Below, piece after piece: positions 21,948 to 34,248 of a stretch of DNA of 64,000 nt. The position numbers and the translations under genes were made by a program. Numbering within the stretch: the stretch's first letter is position 1; each line of letters begins with the position of its first letter. The stretch spans positions 1,612,001-1,676,000 of the forward strand of contig JADNRZ010000008.1 in NCBI GenBank assembly GCA_015501605.1, given 5' to 3'. The notes beneath the pieces were generated by a model. The model was given only the letters and a program-made list of their open reading frames with translations, searched no databases and was not told the origin of the DNA. This DNA comes from Panaeolus papilionaceus. Taxonomy: Eukaryota; Basidiomycota; Agaricomycetes; Agaricales.

Positions 21948-24630
21948 TCATGCATCATGTCCGGCGGCTGTTTCGACGGGTGGGGCAGGGATTACCTCGT
22001 CTGCATCGTAAATCAGTGTTGCTGGCGTTCTGCAAGGAATTAAAGATTAGTACGCTGTGTCCAGGTCAATATTCTCGAAAGAACGTTACGCACGACCTTG
22101 TTACGCCCTAGGGAATTCACCATGAAAAAAATATCAGTATCAATTGTGAGAAGAGGTAACCGAAGAATGAATTTTCATACATTTTCCTTCCATTCCAGAT
22201 GCGCCTTGAATTCCGTTTTACCAAGTGTCAGGACAACATCATAATAAAGCTGGTAGTATTTAATTGATGTGCCATCCACACGCTTTTTCTTCATTTTCAG
22301 ACTTTTCGACATCGAAGATGCATCCGCCTTAACAGAGCAAAGTGTATGGAACAAATCTGTTTGGATAAAAACCACGAATAAAGGAAGGATAATCAGCAGC
22401 ACCATCTCTCATCAAGTGATACTTGGGACGTACCTGGGTCTTCGTCGAACCATTCCACGTCTCTCAAATTCCCCCGGTAACAGATAATTTCGGTGTTAAT
22501 TTCGGCCAGCTCGTCCTTAGTCAAGGCAGTTCGGTGGTAGGCACATCGGAACTCGTCTGCTTCAGTGACTTTAGTTCCCTAGACGGAAGCATAAGACTGA
22601 GCTCACATTTCTCCACAGATAATATACCTACCTTGGTTAGTATCTTATCAAATGCTCCAACGAGAATGGCTCTTCCAACGCAGTCAACCTCGACCTTCCC
22701 AGACCGGCTTCGGTGAGATTCCTTTGACGCCAGGTAATCCACGTAAATCTCCTGGCCATAATCGAATTTCGCCATTCTAGAGGTCACAAACCCGTCCAGA
22801 TAGAAGGAAATTGCCCCATCTGCGATTGCTTTATTGCTGTACATGAGGTCTCCAGTTCAGCGACAGAACAGGGAACAAAAAGCGTTCTCACTTACACGCG
22901 ATTCGGGTCGGGTCTGGAAACGTCAATACCCTTGGGGGCAAACTGGGACTTCACCTTGTTGAATAAGTAGCTGTTCGCCGCAAATCCACCAACAAGGAAG
23001 ACGGACTACATATGTTGAAAATGTTTAATCAGTGAACTTTGGTAGACTGTGTGAGACTTACTTGAATGTCTGCGGATATGGTGTTTTTCATCGTCTCGAT
23101 AGCTTTAATGATGCACTCGACAGAGGGAGCAAAGCATTCGGCTACTTCGGCCCTGTTAAGACAAGAGGAGCTCGATTAAACGTCATTATTGAAAGTGTAA
23201 GGCTTTGAAATCACCCTGTTAGCTTAAGCTGACCCCTTCGAATATTATATTCTTCATCACGATCGTTAGGCGACCCAAATCTGATATATTGAAAATCGTC
23301 TACACTTCTGAAAACATGCTTTGTCGATTTATCGAAGCATTGAGCAATGTATTTGACGTCGTTGGAAAACCTAGAGCCCTTGAGCACAGCTAAGCAGTTG
23401 TAATTCAAGTTAGCGCCCAAGGGGTGTCAAAACACATTTCGAAAGAGTCCTACTGCTGAGAAATCGTTCGACACGGGTTGTAACCATAACCGATCCTTGC
23501 AGGTGGCCTAAATTGATTTTGAGCGTGCCTTGAATCACGAAACATGAACAAAAACGCCTACATTGTGGGACAGTCGTTTCCTCATACCCTGATCTCGGGA
23601 CGTATTTGTAAGCGCTGATATCGATCGTCCCTCCACCAGCATCAATGATCAGGATCCCCTTCCCACTCTGCAAGTAATCGAATCAATAATGCAAGAGATT
23701 GGACACAGTTTGAATAAAATACCTTGCACGACTCTGCTGTCAGTTCACTCCCCACGCAGAAATGAAGACTCGCCTCCCCCTCAGTCAGAAATGAAAGCCG
23801 AGAGTGCCCCAATATGTCGTCGGTGATGAGCCCTGCGAGGACTGCTGCCCGTCGCATTTGACTTTGCTGGGCGCCTTCCCATCCATTCGGGTGAGTGAGA
23901 ATATAGTGAGCTTCAGGCTGTAACATCTGCCAGAATTCTCCCCCCTTTGCATGACGCTCTTCTATGTATGACCTCGCACAGCTGTGCAGATAGCGTAAAA
24001 AATCTGCGAACAAGGTGATGGCCGTTTTTCCAGGAGGAAGCGGAGGGAGGACTTTCGCCAGATGGATAGTAGCTGTGGTATTTGGGCGCAGGTGGAGTTT
24101 GAACCTTTGAAAACGGGAAAAAAAAAATTGTGCTCATTATCCCCTTGTAGTATCAAGGGGGAAAAAAATATACCATTCGGCTTTGACCCAGTCTTCCTCT
24201 GCGGCTTTTTCTTCGATTCCTTGATCTTTAGCCTCAGCACCTGCCGCTCTAAGCTGTCCAGCATTGTCATAATACATAATTGTAGGGATTTTACAATCTC
24301 CCCCGACGTTCTCCTGGCCCGGAAACCTGTACATGGCATCGTCTTTCAGTAACACTGCTGCGGTAGGCCCATAGAGCGCAGAGATAGGTCCTGGCTCACT
24401 GTGTTATTCCTCGAATGTGTGGGACACGTCCGTCCTGGCTCCAGGATACTTTATAAATGCAAAAATCAGGCATAAGTCTCCATTGCTTGAAATAAGAAGA
24501 GTCGAATGTATAAAAATGCTACTCACGCATACGATATTCCGCTAAATGTTGTACCAACGTCGAAAGCAATAACGAGTTTACGCGAATTTCCTTGATAACG
24601 AGTCCTTGTCGATGCATTATTGGAAGACAT
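21948..24630 (-). pseudogene. Hsp70-12 (HSPA12)-like gene with N-terminal frameshift (pair 4)
   Basis: Start ATG 24630 (MSSNNASTRTRYQGNSRK) leads into FDVGTTFSGISYA. In the second exon the + strand reads GTCCGTCC at 24428-24435, i.e. GGAC twice on the coding strand. Removing one GGAC restores a reading PGRVPHIRGITQ that matches all paralogues; as it stands the frame shifts and runs into a stop. Everything downstream is clean: FPGQENVGGDCKIPT, phosphate-2 IDAGGGTIDISAY, NSYLFNKVKSQFAPKGIDVS, NKAIADGAISFYLD, microexon 22094-22107, and tail PATLIYDADEVIPAPPVE to the TGA at 21948. So it looks freshly disrupted, or the sequence has a 4-bp error. An alternative splice that avoids the lesion was not found. 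Confidence 0.8.
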
Positions 24631-24935
24631 GGAGCAAGACTCCCAGATACTTTATATGAAAAATAATGGTTTTGATAGACTTAGAGAGAAAGGATTTTCC
24701 GAGGGTACACTATGTACAAATTTTCAACGATTCGAACTGGTGGACAGAAAAAGGCTGCGTTGTGATCTTGAGAGGAAAATGTCACAACACCATATTAGAA
24801 ATGCAACATTGCTTCGAGAATCGAAACGCGGGATATTTTTTTTCGAAGCACCTTCGAGCCTCACCTTCAGCAGCTCCAGCTCTCTTTAATCCGACATATT
24901 CGAGCATCTGACGCTTCACTCCAAAAGCTACAATT
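24631..24935. promoter_or_regulatory. bidirectional promoter, pair 4, with heat-shock-like dyad
   Basis: 305 bp between divergent starts. CTTCGAGAAT at 24812-24821 is a perfect nTTCnnGAAn dyad, with another GAA two bases further on in the same orientation. As in pair 3 this is short of a full three-unit element. Confidence 0.45.
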
Positions 24936-26626
24936 ATGATACACCACTATACTCCTCATCTCCCACAAACTGAACATCACCACTCGAACACGGACATGTC
25001 AATGGCGATGGTACGCAGGGGAGAATCCGTCTTCAATCTCGAAATCATCGAAGGATTACATTCTCAACGTACTACCACCAATATTGGGGTCCATCGCAAC
25101 CAACACGAACAGCTTCTGCTGCACAGTTCGATCTCAGGTCCAACACAACAACGTGACCATAGTATGCGTGTGGCGCCTAATGGTTTCGCTTATAGACCCG
25201 CCGCAAACGTCAATCCCTATTTTTTCCCAGGTAAATATTACAGATTTTTATTCGAATCCAATGGTTTATATCAATTTTCACTGATTTTTTCACTTAGGAT
25301 CATACTACGCACCGGAAACGATGACTTTACCTTTCTTTGTCAATCGAAACACGCACACGATGACCATGGTCAAGCATGACGACTTCCGAAGCCCGGACCA
25401 GGAGGTTTTTCAAGACGACATGAAACTTGAATTCGGCTACCCACCGTTGACTTTTGAAGACGCAGAAGCAGACCTGAGACGTCGTTTGGTAGAGGCCGAT
25501 GCCCTAAATGCGAAACAACGAGAACAATATGATGCTAAAATACAGCAATTAGCGTCCCAGATTTCGGAGTTGAAAGTCATGGTAGAGGAGCAGGTCCGTG
25601 CAGCCGACAGGATGGATAAGCTTGCAGCCATCGAAAGAAAGGAGTCAATCCTAACCCATGCGTTCCTGACCACGGCCGACGAATGCTCTGGGTCGGAAAT
25701 CATCAACATGGTGCAACGCCTAAACGAAGAAATCTTACAACTCTCGTGTTCGCTTGCGGACATAATCGAGGATCTGCCTCGGAAGAGCCCACGAAAATCT
25801 AATCGAACAAAGTCTTCATCGAAAGGGATGCCAAACTTGAAAGAACATGTTCGACTCTATCTCAAAGAGACCATCGGAGAAAACCTTGTAACTTTCCTCT
25901 CATCGGAAGGGCCAGAAATCCAGCAAAATACCTTTCTATTCCAAACGGCCATCCAAGCCCTTTTGGTCGGATGGACGGAACAATATATTAACTCCTTCTG
26001 TAAGGGAGAATTCGGCGAGCTCTTGGACGAGTTATACTCGTGTGTCAAACAGTCTGGTGAGTCCTTGTCCATCCCATTCTAACGCACCACACGCCATGCT
26101 AATGAAAAATACAGAGCCTCAGGCCGTTTCCGCAAAATGGAGGGTCATCACATCACAAAACCTTCCAATGAACTTCGAATTCACCGAGTTGAACAACGAC
26201 GATCTCTCCGACCTTGCTTCTGCAATCATTGGTCTCCTCAATATGGCTGGTTGGCACTCATCAGGTACCCGGACTCGAAAGTGTCCAGACGAAATTAAAA
26301 CGTTGGATCTTGTCAGGAATTCCCTTCGCATTATTCACAAAGCTTCCAGGGAAGTTAAGACCGCTATCAAGCAGCGCGTACTATCTTGCGATATCGATGT
26401 TATTATCTTTCCGCAATCCGTCGACTTCGACCCCGCTCTGATGCTTAGCTCGGCCAGCGAGAACTCTGTCTCTGAGGTTGTTGGAGAAAAAATATTATGT
26501 ACGGTGGCACTGGGGTTGAAGAAAACAAGCGTAAAACAGCTCGGAAGGAAAGGGGGAAATTACGAAGCAGATGAGAAATTTCTTTTGAAACCGGAGGTTG
26601 TTTTGGTGTCCGCGTTGGCTGTATGA
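24936..26626 (+). CDS. coiled-coil protein, Hsp70-12 partner (pair 4)
   Basis: Three exons, 24936-25230, 25298-26056 and 26115-26626, give 521 aa from ATG 24936. The first exon encodes a His/Gln/Asn/Ser-rich segment; the junction reads PG|SYYAPE. A coiled coil (about residues 145-225) precedes the core AFLTTADECSGSEIINMV..LNEEILQLSCSLADIIEDL and NTFLFQTAIQALLVGW. After the conserved intron come EPQAVSAKWRVIT, ILCTVALGLKKTS and LLKPEVVLVSALAV. A stretch in the last exon (AIIGLLNMAGW) is hydrophobic but too short for a reliable membrane span. All splice junctions keep frame and the gene is intact. Confidence 0.88.
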
Positions 26627-27278
26627 GTTGTCGTTGGGAATCGAACGTCGAAAGCTTCTGGTGACTGGTGGTGTCTTGACGGTAGTACGAACAGACACCA
26701 AAATGTGGAATCAAAGTAACAATAACGGAATGTATTCGACACAGAGAAGGTCATTTAGCTGTCTAGAAGTGATCAAAACAGCAGCATAATGCGCCCAAGG
26801 TGGCCCGTAGAGGCAAGGTAGAAGAGGACAGAAAAGTTGAAAGGACTGAGCCCTTTCGCGGTGATCAAAAGCTGCAGACAAACATGCTCACCGCAGCATG
26901 ACAGCTGACCAAGGTTAAACCCGTCCTCAGGGTGTCTCAGCGGAGGGTGTTTAACCCCAGTTTAACCCGGTATGGCGACTAGTGGAGCGTCTGAATCATC
27001 ACTGACACTTAAACTCACTGCGACACATTGGAATGGAAAGGACAAACCATTATGGACCCAAAATGGTAGATTTGAGACGGACCTGAACGCATCTGATAAA
27101 AACTGGATGAACAGCTGGTTTAAGACACCATAAAGGGTGACACAAGGGACAGAAAATGGAGATAAAACCTCAAAAAGGTCAGAAAGCAAATATACGCAAA
27201 TGAAATCGCAGCATATGCTTAATAGTAGAGTCAGTTTTCTTCTTGTCTTAGTTACTCGCTGTTGACATCCATCTTACC
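26627..27278. other. intergenic, no supported gene
   Basis: Contains repeated GTTTAACCC/GGTTAAACC motifs near 26910-26970 and a 53-codon ATG-to-stop ORF at 26972-27133 with no recognisable family. No gene called. Confidence 0.5.
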
Positions 27279-28415
27279 ATGCCCTCAGAAGAAACCTACC
27301 GTCGCACGTATCATAAGGTGGTCACAGCCATAGAGGCAGTTGACGAATTAGTGGAGATATGCCGTTTGGTATATCTAGAAGTGCCTAACGAGGAGGACCA
27401 ACGGCAACTTGCATCCTGTCTCAACCTGTTGAAATCTAGAACTGATGAACACTTGGTAAGTGCAGTCAACCTTGCTTATATTTCCCATCTACCATGTCGA
27501 TATTACAGGCCAATTTGTGTTATGACATGACATACGATGATTTAGACAAGATGAATCTCACATCCGCAGGTATCCTTGGGTGGAAAAAAACACTCCCACC
27601 GTCTCCTGTGGTGTCCAAGGATGATACATTGTGGACTGAGGATATGCTCTATCGGCATCTTCAGTTCCTCGAACGTGTTGAACCGCGAGAAGTAAGTCGC
27701 AAAATTATTTGTTTCCAGCAGTGGTCTCATGATATGATGTGTTGTATAGACGGATGCCCGCTCGTGGGTCAACGCATTCTTGTATCATATTGCTTCTTCA
27801 ATCCCCAAAGACTCTCATATGGTTACCGGTATCGAAAAAGATCTTCCAGATCCCTCTCCATCAGACCGCAGCTTCCATACCTTGCTTGGATATGATGAGC
27901 GTATGGTCCTGGTCACACCGTCATATGGAATGGCCTGTGCGTTATGTTATTCCGTCGTCTAAGAACATACTGTACCTAACTTCTTCACTTAGTTGTGATC
28001 TTAACTATACCAGACCAGCGTCGGCTACAACAACTAAAACCGAACGAATCAGTTTTGTACATAGCTGAAAGCGATGGGTCTGAGAATTGTGTCGACACGC
28101 ACATCCCCCAAGCTATTGCGGAGATGTCTGCGTGCGCAAGAATAGCAGGGTAAGTCGATTTCTAACCCGCGAACTTTACTGGATGCCCAATTGTACTTCA
28201 GACAGAAGACCATTCGTGGAGTTGTAACCAATGGGCGCCGGTGGCTCTTCCTCGTCCTCACGCTTAATAGTGTGGAAGGAGACGATGGTGGAACCTTCTG
28301 GGAATCTGATGATCGTTCCGTCGTGATAAATGAGGTGTCGAAATGGGATATCTCTAGGGTGTGCTCAATTCTTGCTCGTTGGGTACGCGATCTACAACAA
28401 CGTCTTCCACATTGA
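27279..28415 (+). CDS. PD-(D/E)XK-like fungal protein, paralogue of 1315-2822
   Basis: Five exons (27279-27455, 27509-27691, 27750-27936, 27993-28149, 28202-28415) keep frame throughout and give 305 aa. The N-terminus MPSEETYRRTYHKVVTAIEA is helical. The C-terminal half aligns with the gene at 1315-2822: IPQAIAEMSACARIAG versus IPQVIAEMYACARQS, then KTIRGVVTNGRRWLFLVLTLN. Where the other copy has SEAK, this one reads ESDG, so the presumed Glu-x-Lys catalytic pair is lost. That would make it a catalytically dead homologue if the fold assignment is right. The role is unknown. No mobile-element ends or target duplications were seen. Confidence 0.75.
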
Positions 28416-29796
28416 TTACCGTAACTCGCTGCTTTTCTAGCTGCTTTATAGCCATTCGCCTTTGGACAGCGACGACGAATCCTATTTCGACTGTTAATGT
28501 TTATGCACCCAAAAAGTACAGTTACCAACCATTCATTGTACCATAATTTGTATTATCACCGTTGTTCCGCCTTCATTTTCTTCGTGAGATACGTGAAGTC
28601 TGGAATCCAGCTTAGCACCGATCCTGCCTTCTATCAATAGGGTCCGGTCTGGCTTCACCTGCTCACACAATCGACACAAACCAACAGGTCTTGGCAAGAA
28701 ACGACGACACCTGATGACTCTGATTTATTCAACAACGCCAGTGCACAGGGTAGAGTATAGTTGTCGCTGTCACTTTCATTACACGAGTGCTAAGAACAAT
28801 TAATAGGGGGCGCAGCAGCGTGAAGGCGCCAAGGTACAGCGGAAAGATCGACGCGAACATGAACCATTCGGACTTGGCGCTTCGTGCATGGTTTCGCGTC
28901 ATTTACTCTTAACCCTTTCAAGATAAAATTTGAACAATTTCTAGGACGACGGGGTCTCTATAAGTTAACGTCTGAAGAATCGAGTGCCCTTGAGCAAGAC
29001 TTCGAGGAATATTTGGGTATCGGCATGGGCGTCTGACTTCGCCTGTCGTCAAAATCGTCCGTATCCATTGTGTGCAGGCAGGAAACTAAATGACGACAAC
29101 GATACGGTCCCAGAATCCCCCCAGCTATTAATAGAACCCGTGATCCCTTGATCACGACCAATATAATCTGATTGGGGAGGTTTGATGATGGAGTACCAGT
29201 TAAGGTGGCTTGGCTATTACAGTCCGGTTGCGCGCAGCCTTGCTGACTGTATTTTTATTCTGAGAATATAATACGTCCCTGATCAACATGTTCTTAGACA
29301 GGAAATTATTTTACGGGTTGCATTTCGAGGCCTGACTCCAAAGTAAATTTTCATGTATTGGGTATCTCAAAATCCACCACACGCTTGCTAATATGAACTT
29401 GTATGTACATCGTATAACGTTCATCCCTGGATACCCACTGATCGAGACTTGTAAAGAGAGAAGGTAAGCCAAACGACCGAGGCGGATAGCAAAGGAGGTT
29501 TAGAAGTACAAGGAGGAAACTCACTTCAAGTTGAGGGTATTAAACCTTGGTCGTGATCCTACGCCAGCCGGTTTCAGTTACTGATGCTTGTCGCCAAGGG
29601 CAGAGCAGCAGTTATGCCGTAGTCCAAGTCTTCGCAAATGCTGTAAACTGGGGGAGACACATTTTGGGTCAATATCTACAGAGCATACAGTGTTGTGAGG
29701 GGTCGTCGCCTACATTCGTTGAAGCGGTAACATTTCGTGCTGCGCGAGTCCGAATGCGTCAAGTCCTTGTAAACGGGCGTGTAAAGGGAAAACTCC
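28416..29796. other. intergenic; partial dispersed repeat
   Basis: No gene. About 29305-29420 resembles 36240-36350 (shared blocks CCTGACTC, CTCCAAAGTAA, CACACGCTTGCTA or close variants), the 5' part of the dispersed repeat described at 36240-36697. Confidence 0.5.
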
Positions 29797-30261
29797 TTAC
29801 TTAGGAACACAGAAGGTATTTTCATGGTATCCTTGGCCACCACCTGTCGTAAAGGGTAAGTTTATACTGTGAATACTTGGGTTGTCTCATGCACCTACAT
29901 TGTCCGTAGTGACTTATCCGACATTCACTGAGATCTGAATGTCATGATTGAGTTAGTTGACCAACTATCCCCAAAATCTCAACAAATGTTGTTCAAGTAC
30001 CTTCAGTGATGTAGGCACATTCTTCGCTTTAAAGCATACCAGTTAAAAAGCCAGAACATAAAATCCCTGAATAAATGGAAATACGCACGACCAACCAGTA
30101 CACACTGTGGAGCCAGTCCATCCTTTCCCACCACCTTGAAAATAACTGTCAGATGCTACAAGGTATGCAGATAACACATCATGCTTACATTGTGGCGGAT
30201 AAGCCACCGCGTAAGGAATAAGGACAAGTAGGGAAACAAAAGGAAGAGTAAACTTGATCAT
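29797..30261 (-). CDS. small secreted protein (tentative)
   Basis: ATG 30261 opens a clear signal peptide, MIKFTLPFVSLLVLIPYAVA, followed by YPPQ. A GT-AG intron (30188-30156) joins in frame to SSDSYFQGGGKGWTGSTVC. A further exon ending ENTFCVPK with TAA at 29797-29799 joins in frame if the intron runs from about 30097 to about 29858, which is long for this genome. The mature protein would be about 40 residues, Gly-rich, with two Cys. The signal peptide and first two exons are reasonably sure; the end is not. No family recognised. Confidence 0.45.
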
Positions 30262-30534
30262 TGCGATGTACCGGGGTACTGCAGCATTTGGACCTAGACA
30301 CCGAAGCTTTTAACGTGAATCGATGGGTGATTTTCGGCGCTGAAGGAACCACAAAATTGCTTCCATCCTTCAAAATCAGAGATAGAGATGGATTCCGGAT
30401 TGCCTACTACCGGAGAACACCCGGACATTCAAGGATTTGATTTAGGCATACTGCGGCGCGGTGATGTAAAAATAGGCGCCCCTGTCCTGCATTGTACATA
30501 TCGGCTCTCGGCGTACTCGGTGGAACTTATTGCT

Positions 30535-31040
30535 TGGATTCTTCACATGGTTGTCGTTTACTTATCTGTATTGTATCATGTCTTGATATCTTCTGATTGT
30601 AAAAGTACATCATGTGAAGCTCGGGTATTTCTACTCGTTTTGCAAACAGAAGGCACGACGGGTTAAGGACGCTGACCTTATTCCAATCAGCATGCTGCCG
30701 CCTGCGCTGGGTCATCGTCAGTCGGACCGGTCAGATAGTTCAATACCATATATTCTTTATTTCTGTTTCTGCCGGATGCAAACCGAAAAATGACCGCCTT
30801 ATGTACATGTATGAGATTGGAAAAAACAGAGGACGAGAAGCAACGCGCGTCGTGCAACGCATTGTATACCTTTCTTCCGCAAGGACAGCGAGTGAAGCGA
30901 TTCCATATACTGGGCAGTCTGTAACCACCGACACTTCAGGATAGAAAATTTTAAGAAATTGCTAAACACCATAAATTTAGTATTTGACTCTGGGAGGCTT
31001 CGTTCGTCACTTTGGACCCTGATAGATCATTCGATTTGAT
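30535..31040. repeat. dispersed repeat, copy with insertion
   Basis: Matches 36368-36697 on the same strand: CACATGGTTGTCGTTT, ATCATGTCTTG, TCTTCTGATTGTAAAAGTAC, then after ~170 bp of unrelated sequence TTCCGCAAGGACAGCG and on to GATCATTCGATTTGAT. It ends exactly where the segmental duplication begins. Confidence 0.75.
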
Positions 31041-33040
31041 AGCATCGCACTTCTTCAGAACGGCCTCCAAGTACGGCTTCCTCGAATACGAGTCCTGCTG
31101 GAAGCAACACAACACGGACGTATGCAACTGCTACGAGGACTTCCATGGCAAAACGCAGCTCTCCACCATCTATTAGATCACAGCCCAACGTCGCATCCCA
31201 TGTCAGTTTCATCCCCATCCCCACTACCCGATCCAGAGCACAGGCTACAGACGCAGGGTCTACTCCGTCGAAGACCCATGCTCCACCGTCCCATGAAAAT
31301 AGGGAGGAAGATTGGAGGATTGAAAGACGTATTTTGGAGAGGGATCTCGAGAGGACATTGGCAGAGAAAAACACTATTGCGAAAGACAACGAATCCCTGA
31401 AGAAACGGATCACCAGCTACGAAGACAGACTTAGCACTCTAGAAAGGGCCTTAAGAAAAGAGAGAAGGACGTCTGAAGCGCTGAAAGCCCAAGTCTCAAC
31501 GATTCAACAAGCCAGTACCATCATTTCAGAAGAAGCGAATCGCGTTCAAAAGTGGTGCCGAGATCTGGAAGACAAGAATAAGGGTTTGGAAGCGGAAGTG
31601 TGTCGCTTGAAGGACGAGGTGCGGGAAGGAGAAGAGCAGAGGCTGCAGTTGCAAAGTTTGGGGGATGCTAGGAAACAAGAGTTGAAAAGCGTCCAAGTGT
31701 TTTTGGCCACGGCTGACACATGCTCTGAAGCGGACGTGCTCAAGCTCGTTGCGTCGTTAAACGCTGAAATCTTCCAAACATCAGCCTATATATCGGGGTT
31801 AGTGGAAGACCTTTCATATGAGCGCGTAGAGGAGCTCACCTGGCAGCAATGCTTGAACCACGACACTTTTTCTCTCATCGAGGCGCGAGTCGGGAGGGAG
31901 TTACTCGACTTCATCGGGGAACGGGGCCCTGACAACCGTCGAGACCCGTTCCCACTTCAACTCGCTCTTCAAGCACTCCTAGTGTGGTGGTCCTCGTTCA
32001 TGGTTAATAGCTTCTGTGATAACAGCATGGGCAGTGAGCTGGCGACGTTATATAAACACGTGCGGGGAAAAGGTTAGTCTTGCGTGGGCTCTCAGAGTAC
32101 ATTGCCGTTCTGACATAATTCCAAAGAGACACAAGCAGTCGCTGCTCGCTGGAGAGCTATCACCGTCGAGAATTTAGCCAAGTTCAAGAAGGAGACATAT
32201 GGTTCATTCGTCCTGTATTCCATCTTCGGTATTTTGAGGATGGCAGGGTGCTCCCAGAACCTACCGACCTCAAAAAGTGCGACGACCATTCGCGAGTCCA
32301 TTTCTGTCATCGAGAAAATTTGGAAGCAAATACGAGCAGCGGTGAAAGAAGGGGTCATATCTTCGGATATTGAACTTGTTCATGGAGAGCCAGGTGCCAG
32401 GTTTGATCGAGGTAACATGGAAGATTATTACATGGAAGACGAGGATTTAGCTGGCACAGCAACCCCTTTAAAGCCAGATGAGGAGCCAGTCCTCTGCCCA
32501 GTAGCCATTGGGGTCAAGAAATCCACAATCAAGTCGACTGACAATCCCCAGCTTCACTCCCAGCAGGATGTGACGTTGCTGAAACCCAAAGTTGTCCTCG
32601 CTTCAGCGCTAGCACACATGGCGTAGTTGTCTGCCCATAGTTATTCGGACTAAAACGATGGATTTATTCGTTCTTTAACCTGAAATAATTATTTTGGTGA
32701 ATCTGGAATGACTTGTTTTATGATTGACAGTCGTACCGTGTCGCCGAAACCACATGGAAGCTCCATAGCACCAGAAAATTGAAGAATCGTCACAAATATT
32801 CAGTCAATGAAGAGACCCGAAAAATGTTAAGCTTGTCGAGCACATTGACGCTTAGCAAATGTTTGGCACATTGCAATGCTTCGCAGTTGAGAGAGACATG
32901 TGTGTGTGAAGATGGGCCAGCCAACCTCGGCGCCCGGAAATTTCCGACGAGTGCCACTAGCCCCTGTCATCATCGTTGACCTATAACAACAGCCTCAGGC
33001 TAAAATGTAAAAAATACAATTCATCTCTAATTCACCTCTC
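31041..33040 (+). repeat. segmental duplication, copy 2
   Basis: Inverted counterpart of 3075-5050. It begins abruptly at 31041, directly next to the end of a dispersed repeat, and fades out in the 3' flank near 33040. Confidence 0.9.
31145..32626 (+). CDS. 5'-truncated orphan copy of the coiled-coil partner gene
   Basis: Exons 31145-32072 and 32127-32626 give 475 aa, nearly identical to residues 138-612 of the protein at 3465-5357 (I count about 14 substitutions, no indel in coding). The intron and both splice sites are retained. The 5' end of the parent gene, its promoter and the Hsp70 partner are missing. At the junction the parental GAG codon becomes TAG (31040-31042), and the first in-frame ATG after it is 31145 (MAKRSSPPS), which has a decent context. 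So it could still make a protein lacking most of the disordered N-terminus if a new promoter exists; otherwise it is a pseudogene. Confidence 0.7.
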
Positions 33041-33101
33041 GTCTTTTTACTATCTTCCCAGTCTCGTAGTAATAAAGTATAGAAGTTCTATATCCTTCCA
33101 A
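32627..33101. other. intergenic; duplicated 3' flank
   Basis: No gene. Mostly the diverged 3' flank of the segmental duplication. Confidence 0.6.
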
Positions 33102-34248
33102 TTACCTTTTTTTCTTCGACGCCGTTTTTTTTGGACACGCAAGGGGCTGTAAAGCGTCGCTAATGATTGGTGAAATTATATCTCCACACACAGGTTGAAA
33201 CTGCAGCAAAAATTTACGGTCATACCTACGGTTGTCTGTTATGAGCGCTTTGACAATTAACCACAAGGCATCGTAACCAACCTAAAATGACCATTTACAG
33301 CGCCAGTATTTAAATCAGCCTTAGGTGGGTGGATTCCATCTGGGTACACAGCGCTGTTGATATCTGATATTGCTCGAGCATGAGATATTACTTCGGGTAC
33401 CGGTGTCGTATTCGCAAGCTTGGAGAAATCGGTCTTGAGGAGGGTGTCCAAGACTGTCCGCACTTCGGGTTCATCATTTGTATGATTGTGGGACGCAGGA
33501 AGTGTCGAGTTTTCTGGGATGGGACTGACATGTACAGCGCTTGGTGCGTCGCTAAATTTTCTGGGGTGATCTTTACCGTCTCCGCCTCGTTTGATCCTAT
33601 TCGAACCCGATTTCTTCTTCTTTAATCGTCCGAGCTCCCCCTGAAGGTCTTCCGTGTCCGTTTCTATCTGCCTTTTTTGAAGCTCCAATATCTGGTTTGC
33701 AAGACGCAGAGATTCTACCTCCTTTCTCAATCGTCTGAGCACCAGCAGTTCCTCCTCCCAAACACCAACCTCGGACAGGGCGCCTGCGTAGGCCTTATCC
33801 AGCTCCTGTTCCAGGCTTGCCACAGCAGATCGCAACTGATTTCGATCTTTACTGGCTTGAACGAGCGTGACATTTGCCTTTCGAACGTCATCACGGAGCT
33901 TCGCTATTTCAGCGTCTCTCGCTTGGCTTGCGGACCCATCATTTTCTTGTTGGGTCGTGGTTGAATGACACGGTAAACTCTCCTCCGTCACTGGTAGTTG
34001 GCGCTTGGGTTGAAAAAGTACTCGCAGCATTCCAATGTTGTTGTGATCCGCGGGGTCCGATCTCGAATTCGTGACCATGTTGGGATCAGTAATTCGACTA
34101 TCCAACTGGGCTTCGGCACTACTGCATATGCAGACCACGCATGAATAAAAACTTTACTTCAAGACGTTTATAAGTACCTTAGCGTCGTTACTTCATCTTC
34201 CGTATTAGCTTGTATGGAGCGATCCGTCGCAGTTTCAGTTGAAACCAT
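33102..34248 (-). CDS. short coiled-coil protein with eIF4G-type eIF4E-binding motif (copy 1)
   Basis: Exons 34248-34178, 34121-33282 and 33225-33102 give 344 aa. A coiled coil runs from about residue 85 to 185 (RDAEIAKLRDDVRKAN..., LRKEVESLRLANQILELQ). Near the C-terminus stands AVYPDGIHPPKADLNTGAV, then across the last intron FRYDRKFLLQFQPVC. YDRKFLL fits the eIF4E-binding consensus Tyr-x4-Leu-hydrophobic, and the context resembles the eIF4E-binding region of fungal eIF4G (and RYDREFLL of animal eIF4G). A canonical eIF4G is far longer and has a MIF4G HEAT domain; none is present here, and the protein ends ~36 residues after the motif in a Lys-rich tail (KKTASKKKR). A 4E-BP-like competitor of eIF4G is an inference. 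A paralogue lies at 36885-38021. Confidence 0.78.

Noticed and set aside
26972..27133. 53-codon ORF resembling a retrotransposon gag start (HWNGKDKPLWTQNG)
   Set aside because: Too short and too weak a resemblance; no reverse transcriptase, integrase or terminal repeats nearby.
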